Below the pieces are notes generated by a model. It made no database searches and had not been told where the DNA came from. It worked only from the letters and a program-made list of their open reading frames with translations. From contig JALQVJ010000173.1 in the NCBI GenBank assembly GCA_023260355.1, positions 1 through 7,200 of the forward strand: a stretch of DNA of 7,200 nt, in the 5' to 3' direction. The translations under genes and the position numbers were made by a program. Position 1 is the stretch's first letter. Each line of letters begins with the position of its first letter. The stretch is from Burkholderiaceae bacterium (GTDB lineage Bacteria > Pseudomonadota > Gammaproteobacteria > Burkholderiales > Burkholderiaceae_C). Below, in pieces: positions 1 to 7,200 of this stretch.

Positions 1-1160
<1,160 letters not shown>

Positions 1161-1182
1161 CGTTTCTGGCACAGAGGCTGGC

Positions 1183-1195
1183 TATACTTTCGGGC
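1183..1195 (+). promoter_or_regulatory. Putative -10 box placed for a leaderless transcript
   Basis: TATACT at 1183-1188 matches five of six positions of the sigma-70 -10 consensus and lies 7 nt before the ATG at 1196. Transcription would start at or one base before the start codon. No Shine-Dalgarno sequence lies between them (TTCGGGC). The -35 region, near 1160-1166, is poor. The -10 call rests on the hexamer and its position only. Confidence 0.4.
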
Positions 1196-1600
1196 ATGGC
1201 CAAACGTCACCTCGAGCAACCCCAGTCCCTGAAAGCGGCTGCTTTGCGCGCGCAAGAAATGGGGCTGCCCCTGGTTGTGATGACGACACTCAAGGGGTGT
1301 CCGTATTGCGATTTGGTTCGGGAAAACTACCTGTACCCGATGAATGCGCGCGGACAACTGGTGGCTGTTCAGATTGACATCCTGGACGCGGGCAACGAAG
1401 TGGAGTTTTTCGATGGTCGCAGGCTCTGGCCACGTGAAATCAGCCGCATCTGGAAGAACAAGGTTGCCCCAACGGTGTACTTTTTCAATGCGCAAGGCAA
1501 AGAAGTTGCTGAGCGCTTAGAGGGCGTCGCCGTGCCAGATTTTTTTGGCAGCTACCTAGATGCGCGGCTCGCGGATGGACGCAAAGCCATCGAGCGCTGA
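1196..1600 (+). CDS. Thioredoxin-fold protein with CPYC motif
   Basis: A 134-residue single-domain thioredoxin-fold protein. The redox motif is GCPYC (Cys35 and Cys38), preceded by the hydrophobic strand LPLVVMTT. The conserved cis-proline loop is APTVYFFN (Pro92). CPYC is also the glutaredoxin motif, but the length and the insertion between motif and cis-Pro fit the SoxW/DsbD-gamma-like thioredoxins better. No signal peptide or membrane segment is visible, so the protein is probably cytoplasmic, though many relatives are exported. It probably reduces or isomerises disulfides; the partner is unknown. The next gene downstream on the same strand is another thioredoxin-fold protein, which suggests a shared thiol-redox job, but the 92-nt gap leaves open whether they are cotranscribed. 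The ATG at 1196 is preferred because a -10-like box sits just upstream and the fold begins soon after it. Confidence 0.85.
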   Translation: MAKRHLEQPQSLKAAALRAQEMGLPLVVMTTLKGCPYCDLVRENYLYPMNARGQLVAVQIDILDAGNEVEFFDGRRLWPREISRIWKNKVAPTVYFFNAQGKEVAERLEGVAVPDFFGSYLDARLADGRKAIER

Positions 1601-1663
1601 AGTCTACGGGCGCCCATGGTGGGCCATCCAAGCGGGAACTTTTGAACTTGATGGGCCTCATAA

Positions 1664-1676
1664 CGACAACTTGTCG
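1664..1676. repeat. 13-bp palindrome upstream of the TlpA-like gene
   Basis: CGACAACTTGTCG is a perfect inverted repeat (two 6-base arms around one central base) lying 16 nt before the chosen ATG at 1693. It could be a binding site for a dimeric regulator, or chance. There is no T-run after it, so it is not a terminator. No second copy was noticed in the window. Confidence 0.3.
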
Positions 1677-1692
1677 CAAATGGATTGAATTG

Positions 1693-2196
1693 ATGTTTTC
1701 AAGACGCAGCTTATTCAGTGGCCTTGTCCTCGCTGCCCTGATGGGACTGGTCGGCTGCGCCCAAAATCAGGCAGCGCCGTCGTCGTCGTTCACACTCTTG
1801 GATGGCAAAGAGCTCAGCACGAGCGGGCTCAAAGGGAAGGTCTATTTGGTCAATTTCTGGGCCACCACATGCACCAGCTGCGTCGCAGAGATGCCTGAGC
1901 TGGTCAAGGTCTATGAGCGATTCAAGGACCAAGGCTTTGACACGGTGGCGGTGGCCATGCAATACGACCCGCCCGCTTGGGTCAACCGGTTTGCGACCTC
2001 ACGCCAGTTGCCTTTCAAGGTGGCGCTCGATCACACCGGCAACAACGCAAAAGAGTGGGGTGACATTCGACTCACCCCAACCACTTTCTTGGTGGACAAA
2101 AGCGGGCAAATCATCAAACAGTTTGTTGGGCCACCCGATTTTGATGCGCTGCACGATCTCATCGATCGCCTGCTGAAATCATCCCCCGTGGGCTGA
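1693..2196 (+). CDS. TlpA-like thioredoxin-fold lipoprotein
   Basis: A thiol-disulfide oxidoreductase of the TlpA/ResA/CcmG group, 167 residues from the ATG at 1693. The N-terminus MFSRRSLFSGLVLAALMGL is a signal peptide ending in the lipobox LVGC, so Cys22 is the predicted lipidated residue and the domain would be anchored on the periplasmic side. The thioredoxin domain runs from about residue 30 to the end, with WATTCTSC (redox Cys60 and Cys63) and the cis-Pro loop TPTTF (Pro129). The usual WCxxC tryptophan just before the first Cys is replaced by Thr. An in-frame ATG at 1642 would add 17 residues before the signal peptide; 1693 gives a normal signal and is preferred, although its Shine-Dalgarno is weak. 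Proteins of this group often keep cysteines reduced for cytochrome c maturation or act on specific partners. A cytochrome c' gene lies immediately beyond, but on the opposite strand. Confidence 0.85.
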   Translation: MFSRRSLFSGLVLAALMGLVGCAQNQAAPSSSFTLLDGKELSTSGLKGKVYLVNFWATTCTSCVAEMPELVKVYERFKDQGFDTVAVAMQYDPPAWVNRFATSRQLPFKVALDHTGNNAKEWGDIRLTPTTFLVDKSGQIIKQFVGPPDFDALHDLIDRLLKSSPVG

Positions 2197-2198
2197 GC

Positions 2199-2648
2199 TC
2201 AGTTTTTATAGGCGTCGTGACAGGCTTTGCATGACTGGGCAGTGGCCCCAAACGCCGACTTGATTCGGTCAAGATCTCCGGTTTGAGCCGCCACCGACAG
2301 CGCTGCTGCTTTGTCCTGCATCGCCTGAGCTTTGGCTTTGAATTTGTCCATCTCCATCCATATCTCTGGTTTTGCCTTGTCTGACTTCCCCTCTGACCCC
2401 TCGGTAAAGCCCATCCATGGCAAAGTGCTCAGAACGGCGACAACTTCGGCATCCCTTTTGGCAGTCGGCGCATCAAACTTGATTTTTCCGTTGGCCATGG
2501 CGCCAATTCGGCCAAAATGAACAGCCATGGTCGTGAAGGCACCCTGGCGGTATTTGACGGCGTGCTCATCGTTTTTGAATTGTGCGAATGCAGGCGCTGC
2601 TAAGGTGGTGGCAACGGCCAATGTGATCAGTGCGCGTTGGATCGTCAT
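2199..2648 (-). CDS. Cytochrome c'
   Basis: A 149-residue class II c-type cytochrome. A Sec signal peptide (MTIQRALITLAVATTLAAPA, cleavage predicted after AFA at residue 22) sends it to the periplasm. The mature protein has the expected four-helix-bundle pattern, with the heme attachment site CKACH close to the C-terminus (Cys140, Cys143, His144), as is typical of cytochrome c'. Members bind NO or CO at a five-coordinate heme and are linked to NO protection or electron transfer; which applies here cannot be read from sequence. The start is supported by a GAGGAG ribosome binding site (complement of 2655-2660) six bases before the ATG. The gene is divergent from the cytochrome b561 gene. It also converges on the TlpA-like gene with only 2 nt between the two stop codons. 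Confidence 0.9.
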   Translation of the reverse strand: MTIQRALITLAVATTLAAPAFAQFKNDEHAVKYRQGAFTTMAVHFGRIGAMANGKIKFDAPTAKRDAEVVAVLSTLPWMGFTEGSEGKSDKAKPEIWMEMDKFKAKAQAMQDKAAALSVAAQTGDLDRIKSAFGATAQSCKACHDAYKN

Positions 2649-2762
2649 GGTGGACTCCTCGTTGTAAGGTGGATGACCTAGCTCAGACTGTTGTCAGTCA
2701 AAGAACGGCAATTAATGCTATCTCACATAGAGATGTTGCGGATGTTGAGAAGTGGAATACAC
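2649..2762. promoter_or_regulatory. Shared divergent promoter region, cytochrome c' / cytochrome b561
   Basis: This 114-nt gap must hold the promoters for both divergent cytochrome genes. A small inverted repeat GACTG-TTGT-CAGTC occupies 2686-2699 near the middle and could be an operator. A possible + strand -35 is TTGTCA (2691-2696), but the AT-rich stretch after it (ATTAATGCTATC, 2711-2722) offers no well-spaced -10. On the - strand TTGACT-like sequence also lacks a clear partner. Exact promoter elements are therefore not assigned. Confidence 0.45.
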
Positions 2763-3416
2763 ATGAAGATTGTGAAGATTTGGGACCTGCCCACACGGGT
2801 ATTTCATTGGCTCTTGGCCCTGACGGTGGTGTTTGCCATCATCACCGCCAAGCTTGGTGGCAATTGGATGGAATGGCACATGCGACTGGGCTACGCAGTG
2901 GTGGGGCTGTTGGCCTTCCGGCTGATCTGGGGCGTGGCCGGTGGGCACTGGGCGCGGTTCAAGCACTGGCCTCTCTCATGGCATGCGATGCGGCGGTACT
3001 TGAGAGGCACCCCCTTGGCGGGTGAGGTTGCCGGCCACTCGGCCACAGGCTCGTGGGCTTCCGTGGCGATGCTGGTCACCTTGACAGCGCAAGTCGGGAC
3101 TGGGCTGATTGCCGATGATGAGATTGCGAGCGCCGGCCCGCTTGCGCATTGGGTTGGTTCAGCTGCGTCAAGCTTGGCCACGGGCTACCACCATGAAGTG
3201 GGGCAACTGGTGCTGCTCGTGTTGATTGCCATGCATCTGTCGGCCGTCGCGTTCTACACCGTGGTGAAGAAGCAAGATTTGCTTATGGCCATGGTGCGCG
3301 GCTACAAAGTGCTGCCCGCCGCAGTCACGGAAAGCGCCGATGATGTCCGGGCCCGTGTGGTGGGGCTTGGTTTGTTGGTGGTTCTGATATCCGCTGCGGT
3401 GTGGGTGCTTTACTGA
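2763..3416 (+). CDS. Cytochrome b561 family membrane protein
   Basis: A 217-residue inner-membrane di-heme cytochrome b of the bacterial cytochrome b561 / Ni-Fe hydrogenase b-subunit type. The N-terminus KIWDLPTRVFHW is the family signature. Membrane segments are visible at about residues 15-29, 41-59, 98-115, 145-165 and a last one at about 197-216. Candidate heme-ligating histidines are His15, His39, His142 or His143, and His157. The family passes electrons between quinols and periplasmic cytochromes or other acceptors. Divergent pairing with cytochrome c' suggests the b-type protein donates electrons to it; this is inference. The ATG at 2763 is chosen because the signature normally begins a few residues from the N-terminus and an AAGTGGA stretch lies about six bases upstream. 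Upstream in-frame starts (TTG 2691; ATG 2715, 2733, 2742) would add atypical residues. Confidence 0.87.
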   Translation: MKIVKIWDLPTRVFHWLLALTVVFAIITAKLGGNWMEWHMRLGYAVVGLLAFRLIWGVAGGHWARFKHWPLSWHAMRRYLRGTPLAGEVAGHSATGSWASVAMLVTLTAQVGTGLIADDEIASAGPLAHWVGSAASSLATGYHHEVGQLVLLVLIAMHLSAVAFYTVVKKQDLLMAMVRGYKVLPAAVTESADDVRARVVGLGLLVVLISAAVWVLY

Positions 3417-3445
3417 GGTCCGCTTTTCCGATCGCAATCCGTGGA

Positions 3446-3457
3446 TATAGTTGAAGC
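3446..3457 (+). promoter_or_regulatory. Putative -10 box placed for a leaderless transcript
   Basis: TATAGT at 3446-3451 matches five of six -10 consensus positions and lies 6 nt before the ATG at 3458, the same geometry as at 1183-1195. The intervening TGAAGC is a poor Shine-Dalgarno. No good -35 is visible near 3423-3430. Confidence 0.38.
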
Positions 3458-3958
3458 ATGACTGATGATTCTGATGGCCCGCCAATTGCCGTGACCCTTG
3501 CGTCCAGCGATAGCGACTTCTACACGTTGAGGCTGCTCTTCACCGCTTACCAAGAGGCGATCAATATCGACCTTGGCTTTCAAGGGTTTGAGGCTGAGCT
3601 TGAGATGCTCTCATCGATGTACGCGCACCCAACCGGAGGGGCATTCATTGCGTTCGTCGACGAAATCCCTGCGGGTTGCTGCGCATTTCGCGCACTGACA
3701 GATGTCGGCTACGACAACGCGTGCGAGATGAAACGGCTGTTTGTGTTGCCTGCTTTCAGAGGCTTTGGACTGGGGCAGTTGCTGGTCGACCGAACCATGA
3801 CTGAAGCCCGACTTCAGGGGTATCACCACATGCTTTTGGATACCCTCGACGAGATGGAAACCGCCAGAGCGCTCTACCAAGAGGCAGGCTTCGTAGAAGT
3901 GCCGCCCTATTACTACAGTCCATTGCCCGGCACCCATTATCTGGCTGCCGAGCTCTGA
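3458..3958 (+). CDS. GNAT family N-acetyltransferase
   Basis: A 166-residue single-domain GNAT enzyme, which transfers the acetyl group of acetyl-CoA to an amine. The acetyl-CoA pyrophosphate-binding motif A is clear: CEMKRLFVLPAFRGFGLGQLL, with R-G-F-G-L-G at residues 101-106. The later YQEAGF (about 140-145) is the usual motif-B element where the chain returns after helix alpha4. The C-terminal PPYYYSPLPGTHYL recurs in small GNATs of this kind. The substrate (small molecule, peptide or protein N-terminus) cannot be told. No signal or membrane segment is seen, so it is cytoplasmic. Its stop lies 28 nt from the stop of the convergent peroxiredoxin gene, and no intrinsic terminator is evident between them. 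Confidence 0.88.
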   Translation: MTDDSDGPPIAVTLASSDSDFYTLRLLFTAYQEAINIDLGFQGFEAELEMLSSMYAHPTGGAFIAFVDEIPAGCCAFRALTDVGYDNACEMKRLFVLPAFRGFGLGQLLVDRTMTEARLQGYHHMLLDTLDEMETARALYQEAGFVEVPPYYYSPLPGTHYLAAEL

Positions 3959-3986
3959 ACCTCAAGCTTTGTGAATCGCGTCTGGC

Positions 3987-4493
3987 TTAGCCTTTGGCTT
4001 GAGCCAGCATGGTTTGCGCATCACTGACTTCAAATTTGCCAGGGCCTTCTACGTTGAGGGTCATGACGACGCCGTCTTTCACCAACATCGAATAGCGATT
4101 GCTGCGAATGCCCATGCCGCGTGAGGTCAGATCCAATTGCAGACCGACCGCTTGTGTGAAGGCGGCACTGCCGTCACCCAACATGCGAACCTTGCCTTGT
4201 GATTTTTGATCGTTGGCCCAGGCACCCATGACGAACGCATCGTTCACGCTTACACACCAAATTTCGTCGACGCCGGCCGCTTGCAACTCCGCATGGTGCT
4301 GCACGTAGCCAGGAACGTGTTGCGCAGAGCACGTGGGGGTGAACGCGCCAGGCAGAGCGAACAGCGCGATGGTCTTGCCCGCACAGGCTTCTTTCACGTT
4401 GACTGGGTTGGGGCCAATCGAGCACCCTGCAGTTTCTTCATGAACGAACTCCATCAGCGTGGCTTCGGGCAAGCGATCTCCAACTTTGATCAT
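3987..4493 (-). CDS. Peroxiredoxin, Prx5 type
   Basis: A 168-residue thiol peroxidase of the Prx5 (AhpC/TSA-redoxin) family, reducing H2O2 and organic hydroperoxides in the cytoplasm. The active-site loop PGAFTPTCS carries the peroxidatic Cys55 together with the conserved Pro and Thr. The supporting arginine is within GIRSNRYSMLV (Arg132). Other cysteines are at 24, 37 and 80; which, if any, resolves Cys55 is unclear. There is no fused glutaredoxin domain, so it needs a separate reductant; the two thioredoxin-fold proteins in this window are conceivable donors but there is no direct evidence. The start is supported by an AAAGGAAA ribosome binding site about six bases upstream. It lies on the same strand as the ribosomal operon but downstream of that operon's terminator, so it should have its own promoter. 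Confidence 0.92.
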   Translation of the reverse strand: MIKVGDRLPEATLMEFVHEETAGCSIGPNPVNVKEACAGKTIALFALPGAFTPTCSAQHVPGYVQHHAELQAAGVDEIWCVSVNDAFVMGAWANDQKSQGKVRMLGDGSAAFTQAVGLQLDLTSRGMGIRSNRYSMLVKDGVVMTLNVEGPGKFEVSDAQTMLAQAKG

Positions 4494-4534
4494 TTTGGTT
4501 TCCTTTGAATTCGAAAAAATCGCCCGATTTGGGC

Positions 4535-4568
4535 AAAAAAAAGACCGACAGTAAATTGTCGGTCTTTT
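4535..4568 (-). terminator. Intrinsic terminator of the S10 operon, after rpsQ
   Basis: Arms at 4539-4550 and 4557-4568 (core AAGACCGACA / TGTCGGTCTT) form a perfect 12-bp stem with a 6-nt loop. Read on the - strand the stem is followed by an uninterrupted run of eight Ts (complement of 4535-4542). It sits 34 nt beyond the rpsQ stop. On the + strand the tail is only TTTTCG, so it works mainly for the ribosomal operon. Confidence 0.9.
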
Positions 4569-4602
4569 CGGATCAGCAAGCGCGCCAGATCGATCAATGC
4601 CC

Positions 4603-4872
4603 TTAAATCAGAGCTGCTTTTTCGATCAAACGTGTCGCAACCCATGCCTTTGTCTTCGACATTGGGCGGCTTTCACTGATTTCAATGACGTCGCCAACTT
4701 GGTATTCGTTGTTTTCGTCATGTGCATGGTACTTGCTCGAACGAATCATGATCTTGCTGTAGAGATCATGTTTCACTCGACGCTCAACCAAAACCGTCAC
4801 GGTCTTGTTGCGCTTGTCGCTGACCACCTTGCCAATCAAGGTGCGCGCACGGGAGGTTTGTGTTTCCGTCAT
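4603..4872 (-). CDS. rpsQ: 30S ribosomal protein S17
   Basis: An 89-residue S17, an OB-fold protein of the 30S body that binds 16S rRNA early in assembly. Recognisable stretches are [28 protein letters not shown] and [18 protein letters not shown]; length is normal. The start has an AAGGAG ribosome binding site that abuts the rpmC stop codon, with 11 nt between the genes. It is the last gene of the operon and is followed by an intrinsic terminator. In the common bacterial arrangement rplN would come next; here it does not. Confidence 0.97.
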   Translation of the reverse strand: MTETQTSRARTLIGKVVSDKRNKTVTVLVERRVKHDLYSKIMIRSSKYHAHDENNEYQVGDVIEISESRPMSKTKAWVATRLIEKAALI

Positions 4873-4883
4873 GTCATCGCTCC

Positions 4884-5078
4884 TTATTTGGCGTTTTGCT
4901 TCTCAGTCAAAATCGTCTTGGCGCGAGCGATCGAGCGACGAGTTTGACGCATTGAAGCGGTGTTGTTGAGTTGCTGTGTGCCTTTTTGCATACGCAAACC
5001 GAAATGAGCCTTTTGCAAGGACTTGATCTCTTCGGTCACACCAGCTTCGTCTTTTTGGCGCAGTTCAGATGCTTTCAT
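4884..5078 (-). CDS. rpmC: 50S ribosomal protein L29
   Basis: A 64-residue L29, a small two-helix protein near the peptide exit tunnel that contributes to the docking area of trigger factor and SRP. The N-terminal MKASELRQK and the helical [13 protein letters not shown] are diagnostic, and the length is standard. Its TAAGGAG ribosome binding site includes the stop codon of rplP, with 10 nt between the genes, consistent with translational coupling. Confidence 0.96.
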   Translation of the reverse strand: MKASELRQKDEAGVTEEIKSLQKAHFGLRMQKGTQQLNNTASMRQTRRSIARAKTILTEKQNAK

Positions 5079-5088
5079 GCTTTTCTCC

Positions 5089-5505
5089 TTACTGGCCCAA
5101 CATGCGGGTCACAAATGTGGTGCGCAATGGCAATTTACGAGCAGCCAATTGGAAGGCTTCGCGTGCAAGCTCTTCGGAAACTCCGACGATCTCGTACAAC
5201 ACCTTACCGGGTTGAATCTCGGCAACGTAATACTCGATGTTGCCCTTGCCGTTACCCATACGAACCTCTGCAGGCTTGTTGGTGATGGGCTTGTCAGGAA
5301 ACACACGAATCCAAATGCGACCACCACGTTTCACATGGCGGGTAATGGCACGACGGCCGGCTTCGATTTGACGAGCTGTCAAACGACCGCGGTCGGTTGA
5401 CTTCAAGCCATATTCGCCAAAGGCCACGGTATTGCCACGGGTAGCGATACCCGTGTTGCGGCCTTTTTGCTCTTTGCGATACTTGCGACGAGCGGGTTGC
5501 AACAT
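5089..5505 (-). CDS. rplP: 50S ribosomal protein L16
   Basis: A 138-residue L16, located near the A site and central protuberance and needed for late 50S assembly. Clear motifs are [16 protein letters not shown] at the N-terminus, [29 protein letters not shown] and the C-terminal [10 protein letters not shown]. Arg82 in VRMGNGKG corresponds to the arginine hydroxylated in E. coli L16, so that modification is possible. Only 2 nt separate it from rpsC. Its AAGGAGA ribosome binding site is made from the last codons of rpsC. Confidence 0.97.
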   Translation of the reverse strand: MLQPARRKYRKEQKGRNTGIATRGNTVAFGEYGLKSTDRGRLTARQIEAGRRAITRHVKRGGRIWIRVFPDKPITNKPAEVRMGNGKGNIEYYVAEIQPGKVLYEIVGVSEELAREAFQLAARKLPLRTTFVTRMLGQ

Positions 5506-5507
5506 GT

Positions 5508-6365
5508 TTATTCTCCTTTGCCACCGTCCGCAGGTGCGGCTGCGGGCGCGGCGGTACGGACGCGCTTAACGGCGGGTTTCGCGTCGGCCGTAGCCTCGGC
5601 TGGTTTATCGCTGCCATCAGAAGGGGCAGCATTGCCACCCGTGCGGCGACCTGCGCCAGCACCACGACGGGGTGCGCGAGGGCGACGCTCTTCTTCACGG
5701 GGCTCAGGGGCAGCTGCTGGCGCGAAAGCGTCAGTGCGACCCAAGTTGTCACCCTTGTAGACCCAAACTTTGACGCCGATGATGCCGTAAGTGGTCTTGG
5801 CTTCGGAGAAGCCGTAGTCCACGTCAGCACGCAGGGTGTGCAGGGGCACGCGGCCTTCGCGATACCACTCAGTGCGAGCGATCTCGATGCCGTTCAGGCG
5901 GCCTGAAGACATGATCTTGATGCCCTGTGCGCCCATGCGCATGGCGTTTTGCATCGCACGCTTCATGGCGCGACGGAACATGATCCGGCGCTCCAACTGT
6001 TGGGTGATGCTGTCAGCAATCAACTTGGCATCGATTTCGGGCTTGCGCACTTCTTCGATGTTGACAGCGACAGGCACGCCCATCTTGGCGCTCAACTCTT
6101 TCTTGAGTTTCTCAATGTCTTCACCCTTCTTACCGATCACAACACCAGGACGTGCTGAGAAGATGGTGATGCGGGCGTTCTTTGCGGGACGCTCGATCAG
6201 GATGCGTGCCACGGAAGCGTTCTTCAGGCGCTTCTTGAGCAACTCACGGACTTCGACGTCTTCAGCCAACATGCCCGCGAAATCACGGTTGTTGGCATAC
6301 CAACGGCTGGACCAGTTGCGGCTGACCGCTAAGCGGAAGCCGGTTGGATTGATTTTTTGTCCCAT
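5508..6365 (-). CDS. rpsC: 30S ribosomal protein S3 with extended C-terminal tail
   Basis: A 285-residue S3, part of the mRNA entry channel and its helicase activity. The N-terminal [13 protein letters not shown], the type II KH domain with the GKKG loop (residues 78-81, in [14 protein letters not shown]), and the C-terminal domain ending at [10 protein letters not shown] (201-210) are all present. From about residue 213 a tail of some 73 residues follows (5508-5729), low in complexity and rich in Ala, Pro, Arg and Glu. E. coli S3 is 233 residues and has a much shorter tail. Extended S3 tails are, as I recall, usual in Burkholderiales, so this is probably a lineage trait. The start has GAGGGG overlapping the rplV stop, with 13 nt between the genes. 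The final GKGE codons double as the rplP ribosome binding site. Confidence 0.97.
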   Translation of the reverse strand: MGQKINPTGFRLAVSRNWSSRWYANNRDFAGMLAEDVEVRELLKKRLKNASVARILIERPAKNARITIFSARPGVVIGKKGEDIEKLKKELSAKMGVPVAVNIEEVRKPEIDAKLIADSITQQLERRIMFRRAMKRAMQNAMRMGAQGIKIMSSGRLNGIEIARTEWYREGRVPLHTLRADVDYGFSEAKTTYGIIGVKVWVYKGDNLGRTDAFAPAAAPEPREEERRPRAPRRGAGAGRRTGGNAAPSDGSDKPAEATADAKPAVKRVRTAAPAAAPADGGKGE

Positions 6366-6378
6366 ATCCTTAGACCCC

Positions 6379-6708
6379 TCAGTTGCCGACCGTCACATAA
6401 ATGTGACAGGTGGGTTTGCTGATGCGGTTGCCGCGGCCTTTGGCGCGCGCGGAAAAACGCTTGAGCGTGGTGCCCTCTTCAACGTGAATGGCTTTGACGC
6501 GCAATTCGTCGATGTCGGCACCGTCGTTGTGTTCTGCATTGGCAATCGCTGATTCCAAAGCCTTTTTGATGATGTCTGCGGCTTTCTTTTGCGTGAACAT
6601 CAACTCATTCAAAGCTTGGTCAACTTTTTTGCCACGAATCAAATCGGCAACCAGTCGGCCTTTGTAGGCAGACAGGCGAACGCCGCGAACGATAGAACGT
6701 GTTTCCAT
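6379..6708 (-). CDS. rplV: 50S ribosomal protein L22
   Basis: A 109-residue L22, with a globular domain on the ribosome surface and a long beta-hairpin that lines the exit tunnel. The hairpin is [18 protein letters not shown], the region where macrolide-resistance changes occur in other bacteria; it shows no deletion here. The N-terminal [20 protein letters not shown] is typical. Its AAGAGG ribosome binding site overlaps the end of rpsS, with only 3 nt between the genes. Confidence 0.97.
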   Translation of the reverse strand: METRSIVRGVRLSAYKGRLVADLIRGKKVDQALNELMFTQKKAADIIKKALESAIANAEHNDGADIDELRVKAIHVEEGTTLKRFSARAKGRGNRISKPTCHIYVTVGN

Positions 6709-6711
6709 GGC

Positions 6712-6987
6712 TTACCTCTTGGCTTTCTTGTCAGCCGCGTGCCCTTTGTAGGTGCGCGTCAACGCAAATTCACCCAACTTGTGACCCACCATGTGCTCAG
6801 TGACAAACACTGGGACATGCTGGCGACCGTTATGCACGGCAATGGTCAACCCAATGAACTCAGGCAGGATGGTCGAACGGCGTGACCATGTCTTCACAGG
6901 CTTCTTGTCGTTGGTAGCGGTTGCTTTTTCGACTTTGGCCAGCAAATGGTGGTCAACAAATGGACCTTTTTTCAATGAACGTGTCAT
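6712..6987 (-). CDS. rpsS: 30S ribosomal protein S19
   Basis: A 91-residue S19 of normal length, in the 30S head where it forms intersubunit contacts with S13. Diagnostic stretches are [31 protein letters not shown] and [19 protein letters not shown]. The TAAGAGGA ribosome binding site includes the rplB stop codon, with 12 nt between the genes. Confidence 0.97.
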   Translation of the reverse strand: MTRSLKKGPFVDHHLLAKVEKATATNDKKPVKTWSRRSTILPEFIGLTIAVHNGRQHVPVFVTEHMVGHKLGEFALTRTYKGHAADKKAKR

Positions 6988-6999
6988 TTGCTAGTCCTC

Positions 7000-7200
7000 T
7001 TATTTCTTGCGACGCGAAACAATCATGTTTTGCGTGCGACGATTGTTACGGGTGCGGTAGCCCTTGGTCAGGTTACCCCAGGGATCCACAGGAGCCTGTG
7101 CTTCACCAGTGCGGCCTTCACCACCACCATGCGGGTGGTCGATCGGGTTCATGGCAACACCTCGCACGGTTGGGCGGATACCCATCCAACGCTTGACACC
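7000..7200 (-). CDS. rplB: 50S ribosomal protein L2, C-terminal part
   Basis: The last 66 residues of L2, reading off the right edge of the window. [20 protein letters not shown] followed by HGGGEG is the invariant L2 segment near the peptidyl-transferase centre, including the His of DHPHGGGEG that is essential for 50S function. The basic tail ending VSRRKK is typical. The N-terminal ~200 residues and the upstream S10 operon genes lie outside. The Met codon at 7185 is internal and not a start: the frame stays open to the edge and translates as GVKRW before it. Confidence 0.97.
   Translation of the reverse strand, partial: GVKRWMGIRPTVRGVAMNPIDHPHGGGEGRTGEAQAPVDPWGNLTKGYRTRNNRRTQNMIVSRRKK

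Noticed and set aside
1612..1624. Small hairpin GCCCA-TGG-TGGGC after the thioredoxin-fold gene
   Set aside because: The five-bp stem has a tight three-base loop and no T-run after it, so it is not convincing as a terminator.
2193..2207. Palindrome CTGAGCTCAG followed by five Ts across the two convergent stop codons, as a terminator
   Set aside because: Allowing for a loop, the stem is only about three base pairs, too weak to call an intrinsic terminator, and the Ts are part of the cytochrome c' coding sequence.
4513..4534. Second small hairpin (GCCC-AAATC-GGGC on the - strand) followed by GATTTTTT, as a tandem terminator or peroxiredoxin leader element
   Set aside because: The stem is only four base pairs and it sits between the strong terminator and the peroxiredoxin start; it may be meaningful but is not supportable alone.
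4535..4600. A sigma-70 promoter for the peroxiredoxin gene (TTGCTG with TTTACT on the - strand)
   Set aside because: Both hexamers are poor (three and four matches) and the -10 would lie inside the terminator hairpin, so no promoter is called.
5294..5830. 178-codon open frame on the - strand across the rpsC/rplP boundary
   Set aside because: It is out of frame with S3 and L16, both of which are certain, and its composition is that of a frame-shifted reading of the S3 tail.
5836..6552. 238-codon open frame on the + strand opposite rpsC and rplV
   Set aside because: It lies antisense to two unmistakable ribosomal genes and shows no domain of its own.

Overview
The window looks like chromosomal DNA of a betaproteobacterium, most likely Burkholderiales and Comamonadaceae-like. 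The reasons are the ribosomal protein sequences, a small ribosomal protein S3 with a long Ala/Pro/Arg-rich tail, a cytochrome c' / cytochrome b561 pair, and moderately GC-rich codon use. The placement rests on protein resemblance recalled from memory, not on a search.

Left edge (1 to about 1160, + strand): one uninterrupted reading frame is a hybrid. Its first ~260 bases encode an internal piece of RNA polymerase beta' (rpoC), including the bridge helix and the first cysteine of the second zinc site. At about 255-266 the frame passes without a stop into the C-terminal three quarters of a CaiB/BaiF family (class III) CoA-transferase. Neither half is complete at the join. This is either a real deletion/recombination product or, more probably, an assembly or library chimera.

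Middle (1196-4493): a group rich in redox functions. On + are a cytoplasmic-looking thioredoxin-fold protein (CPYC) and a TlpA-like thioredoxin lipoprotein (CTSC). The TlpA-like gene converges, with 2 nt between stop codons, on a cytochrome c' gene on -. The cytochrome c' gene is divergent from a cytochrome b561 gene on +, with which it shares a 114-nt promoter region. A GNAT acetyltransferase on + follows, convergent with a Prx5-type peroxiredoxin on -.

Right (4539-7200, - strand): the distal half of the S10 ribosomal protein operon, read right to left as rplB (partial), rpsS, rplV, rpsC, rplP, rpmC, rpsQ. The genes are packed tightly, and the Shine-Dalgarno sequences overlap or abut the preceding stop codons. 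The operon ends in a strong intrinsic terminator after rpsQ, so the spc genes (rplN onward) do not follow here.

I found no mobile element, CRISPR array, tRNA or rRNA. Apart from the hybrid frame at the left edge, the window is ordinary housekeeping and redox gene content.
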